Source: Bactrocera neohumeralis (taxonomy: Eukaryota > Arthropoda > Insecta > Diptera > Tephritidae). From it: a stretch of 64,000 bases of DNA. Under the pieces are notes generated by a model. It was not told the DNA's origin and did no database searches. It worked only from the letters and a program-made list of their open reading frames with translations. The position numbers and the translations under genes were made by a program. The DNA lies in assembly GCF_024586455.1 (NCBI RefSeq), contig NW_026089623.1, positions 11,554,784 through 11,618,783 of the forward strand, read 5' to 3'. Of this stretch, positions 63,569 to 64,000 are shown in pieces (the first letter of the stretch is position 1; every line of letters begins with the position of its first letter).

Positions 63569-63790
63569 CTATTTTTGACTTCTGAAGACGATCGACTTCT
63601 GATCGTCACAGAGGTCCTCACGACCTTCTTGGAATCGCTTAAACTACTCATGCACATTACTACGGGATAGGCACTGATCACCATAAGCCCTTTTCATCAT
63701 TTGAAATGTTTCAGTAAACGTTTTCCCAAGTTTAAAACAAAATTTAATATTTGCTCTTTGCATTTTACGATGAACCGATGACCCGATGAC
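63569..63790 (-). pseudogene. Mariner transposase N-terminal part
   Basis: Reading leftwards from ~63775: KMQRANIKFCFKLGKTFTET, AYGDQCLS and FKRFQEGREDLCDD, then the LINE insertion site. The DNA-binding domain is present with one stop. The linker and first catalytic block (~120 residues) were lost before the LINE inserted, because the duplication flanks join two non-adjacent mariner parts. Confidence 0.78.
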
Positions 63791-63966
63791 CAAAAGCTGC
63801 TGTCACTTTTTGATCGATAACATCGATTGTAGTAATCAAATTGTCTTAAAATTTTTACGAAATGTCAACAAGGCATATAACTTTTTAATTCTTATACCCA
63901 CCGATAGGTGGCGCTACCAGAAACAGTTATATTTAAAAAGTTCTGTTTCTTTTGCGACAGACCTTG

Positions 63967-64000
63967 TAGGTACAAGAGTGTGCGATCCTCTGCACCTTGC
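63967..64000 (+). pseudogene. BEL/Pao RNase H fragment, right of mariner
   Basis: TAGGTACAAGAGTGTGCGATC continues the reading from 58797 as (NPAD)LGTRVCDPLHL, the expected next segment of BEL pol (ADLGTRGC type). It runs off the window. Confidence 0.7.

Larger units (their letters stand above)
58798..63966 (-). mobile_element. Mariner element, split by a LINE
   Basis: The left end CAAGGTCTGTCTCAAAAGAA and the inverted right end CAAGGTCTGTCGCAAAAGAA are flanked by TA at 58796-58797 and 63967-63968. Without the LINE (59347-63568) it is about 950 bp, with a central deletion. BEL reading frame rejoins across it (NPADL | GTRVC). The ends resemble those of the mariner at 20181, so both are one lineage. 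Confidence 0.9.

Noticed and set aside
63551..63569. CCTAA units as a genuine telomeric repeat
   Set aside because: Only about three units, and they lie inside the duplicated target boundaries as a LINE tail in an internal insertion.

Overview
This 64 kb window looks like repeat-rich, probably heterochromatic DNA from a fly (Diptera). I found no ordinary host gene. What can be recognised is transposable-element material, mostly broken. The fly assignment rests on Jockey-, R1-, RTE-, BEL/Pao- and 17.6/297-type retroelements, PIF/Harbinger, mariner, Tc1 and hAT elements, and repeats carrying (GTCC)n/(GACG)n tracts next to short hairpins, as in dipteran mini-me/DINE-like repeats. A tephritid fruit fly is my best guess from general resemblance, but nothing in the window proves it. 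Two 100-base N runs (5285-5384 and 25005-25104) are assembly gaps.

Layout. 1-9.5 kb: a TNP2/CACTA-like transposase remnant, the first of three copies of a ~1.05 kb repeat (family A), a hAT MITE with a perfect 8-bp target duplication, a TA-flanked MITE, mariner fragments and a decayed PIF/Harbinger element. 10.5-19.4 kb: other short repeats, family A copies 2 and 3, a degraded 17.6/297-like gypsy element holding a 423-bp Harbinger-type MITE, and a LINE fragment. 19.4-26 kb: a possible env-like remnant split by a deleted mariner, a 5'-truncated R1-like LINE, a Helitron end, a tandem duplication at a gap and a gypsy gag fragment. 26.1-40 kb: a deep nest. An RTE fragment is split by a Jockey LINE (26378-39429) flanked by 11-bp duplications. 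That Jockey is split by a long-TIR DNA transposon (28750-31534, itself split by a Jockey 3' fragment) and by a PIF/Harbinger element (31587-37647, itself split by an RTE LINE and carrying a tRNA-like segment). 40-45 kb: a possible LTR-element end, a second Harbinger relative, Tc1 and mariner fragments. 43.7-57.7 kb: a second Jockey split by a nearly complete BEL/Pao element (45018-52924, 5-bp duplication GTACG) and bordered by an R1-like LINE. 58-64 kb: a BEL fragment split by a mariner, itself split by a LINE.

How the parts relate: these genes do not form a host pathway. They are replication machinery of separate elements (gag, protease, reverse transcriptase, RNase H and integrase for BEL; endonuclease and reverse transcriptase for LINEs; DDE/D transposases plus a SANT/MADF-like partner for Harbinger). 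The insertion order can be read from target duplications and re-joinable flanks. The BEL element is the youngest-looking insertion: its LTRs differ by two substitutions over the aligned 311 bases. The least familiar item is the DNA transposon with ~370-bp inverted repeats whose protein I cannot place in a superfamily.
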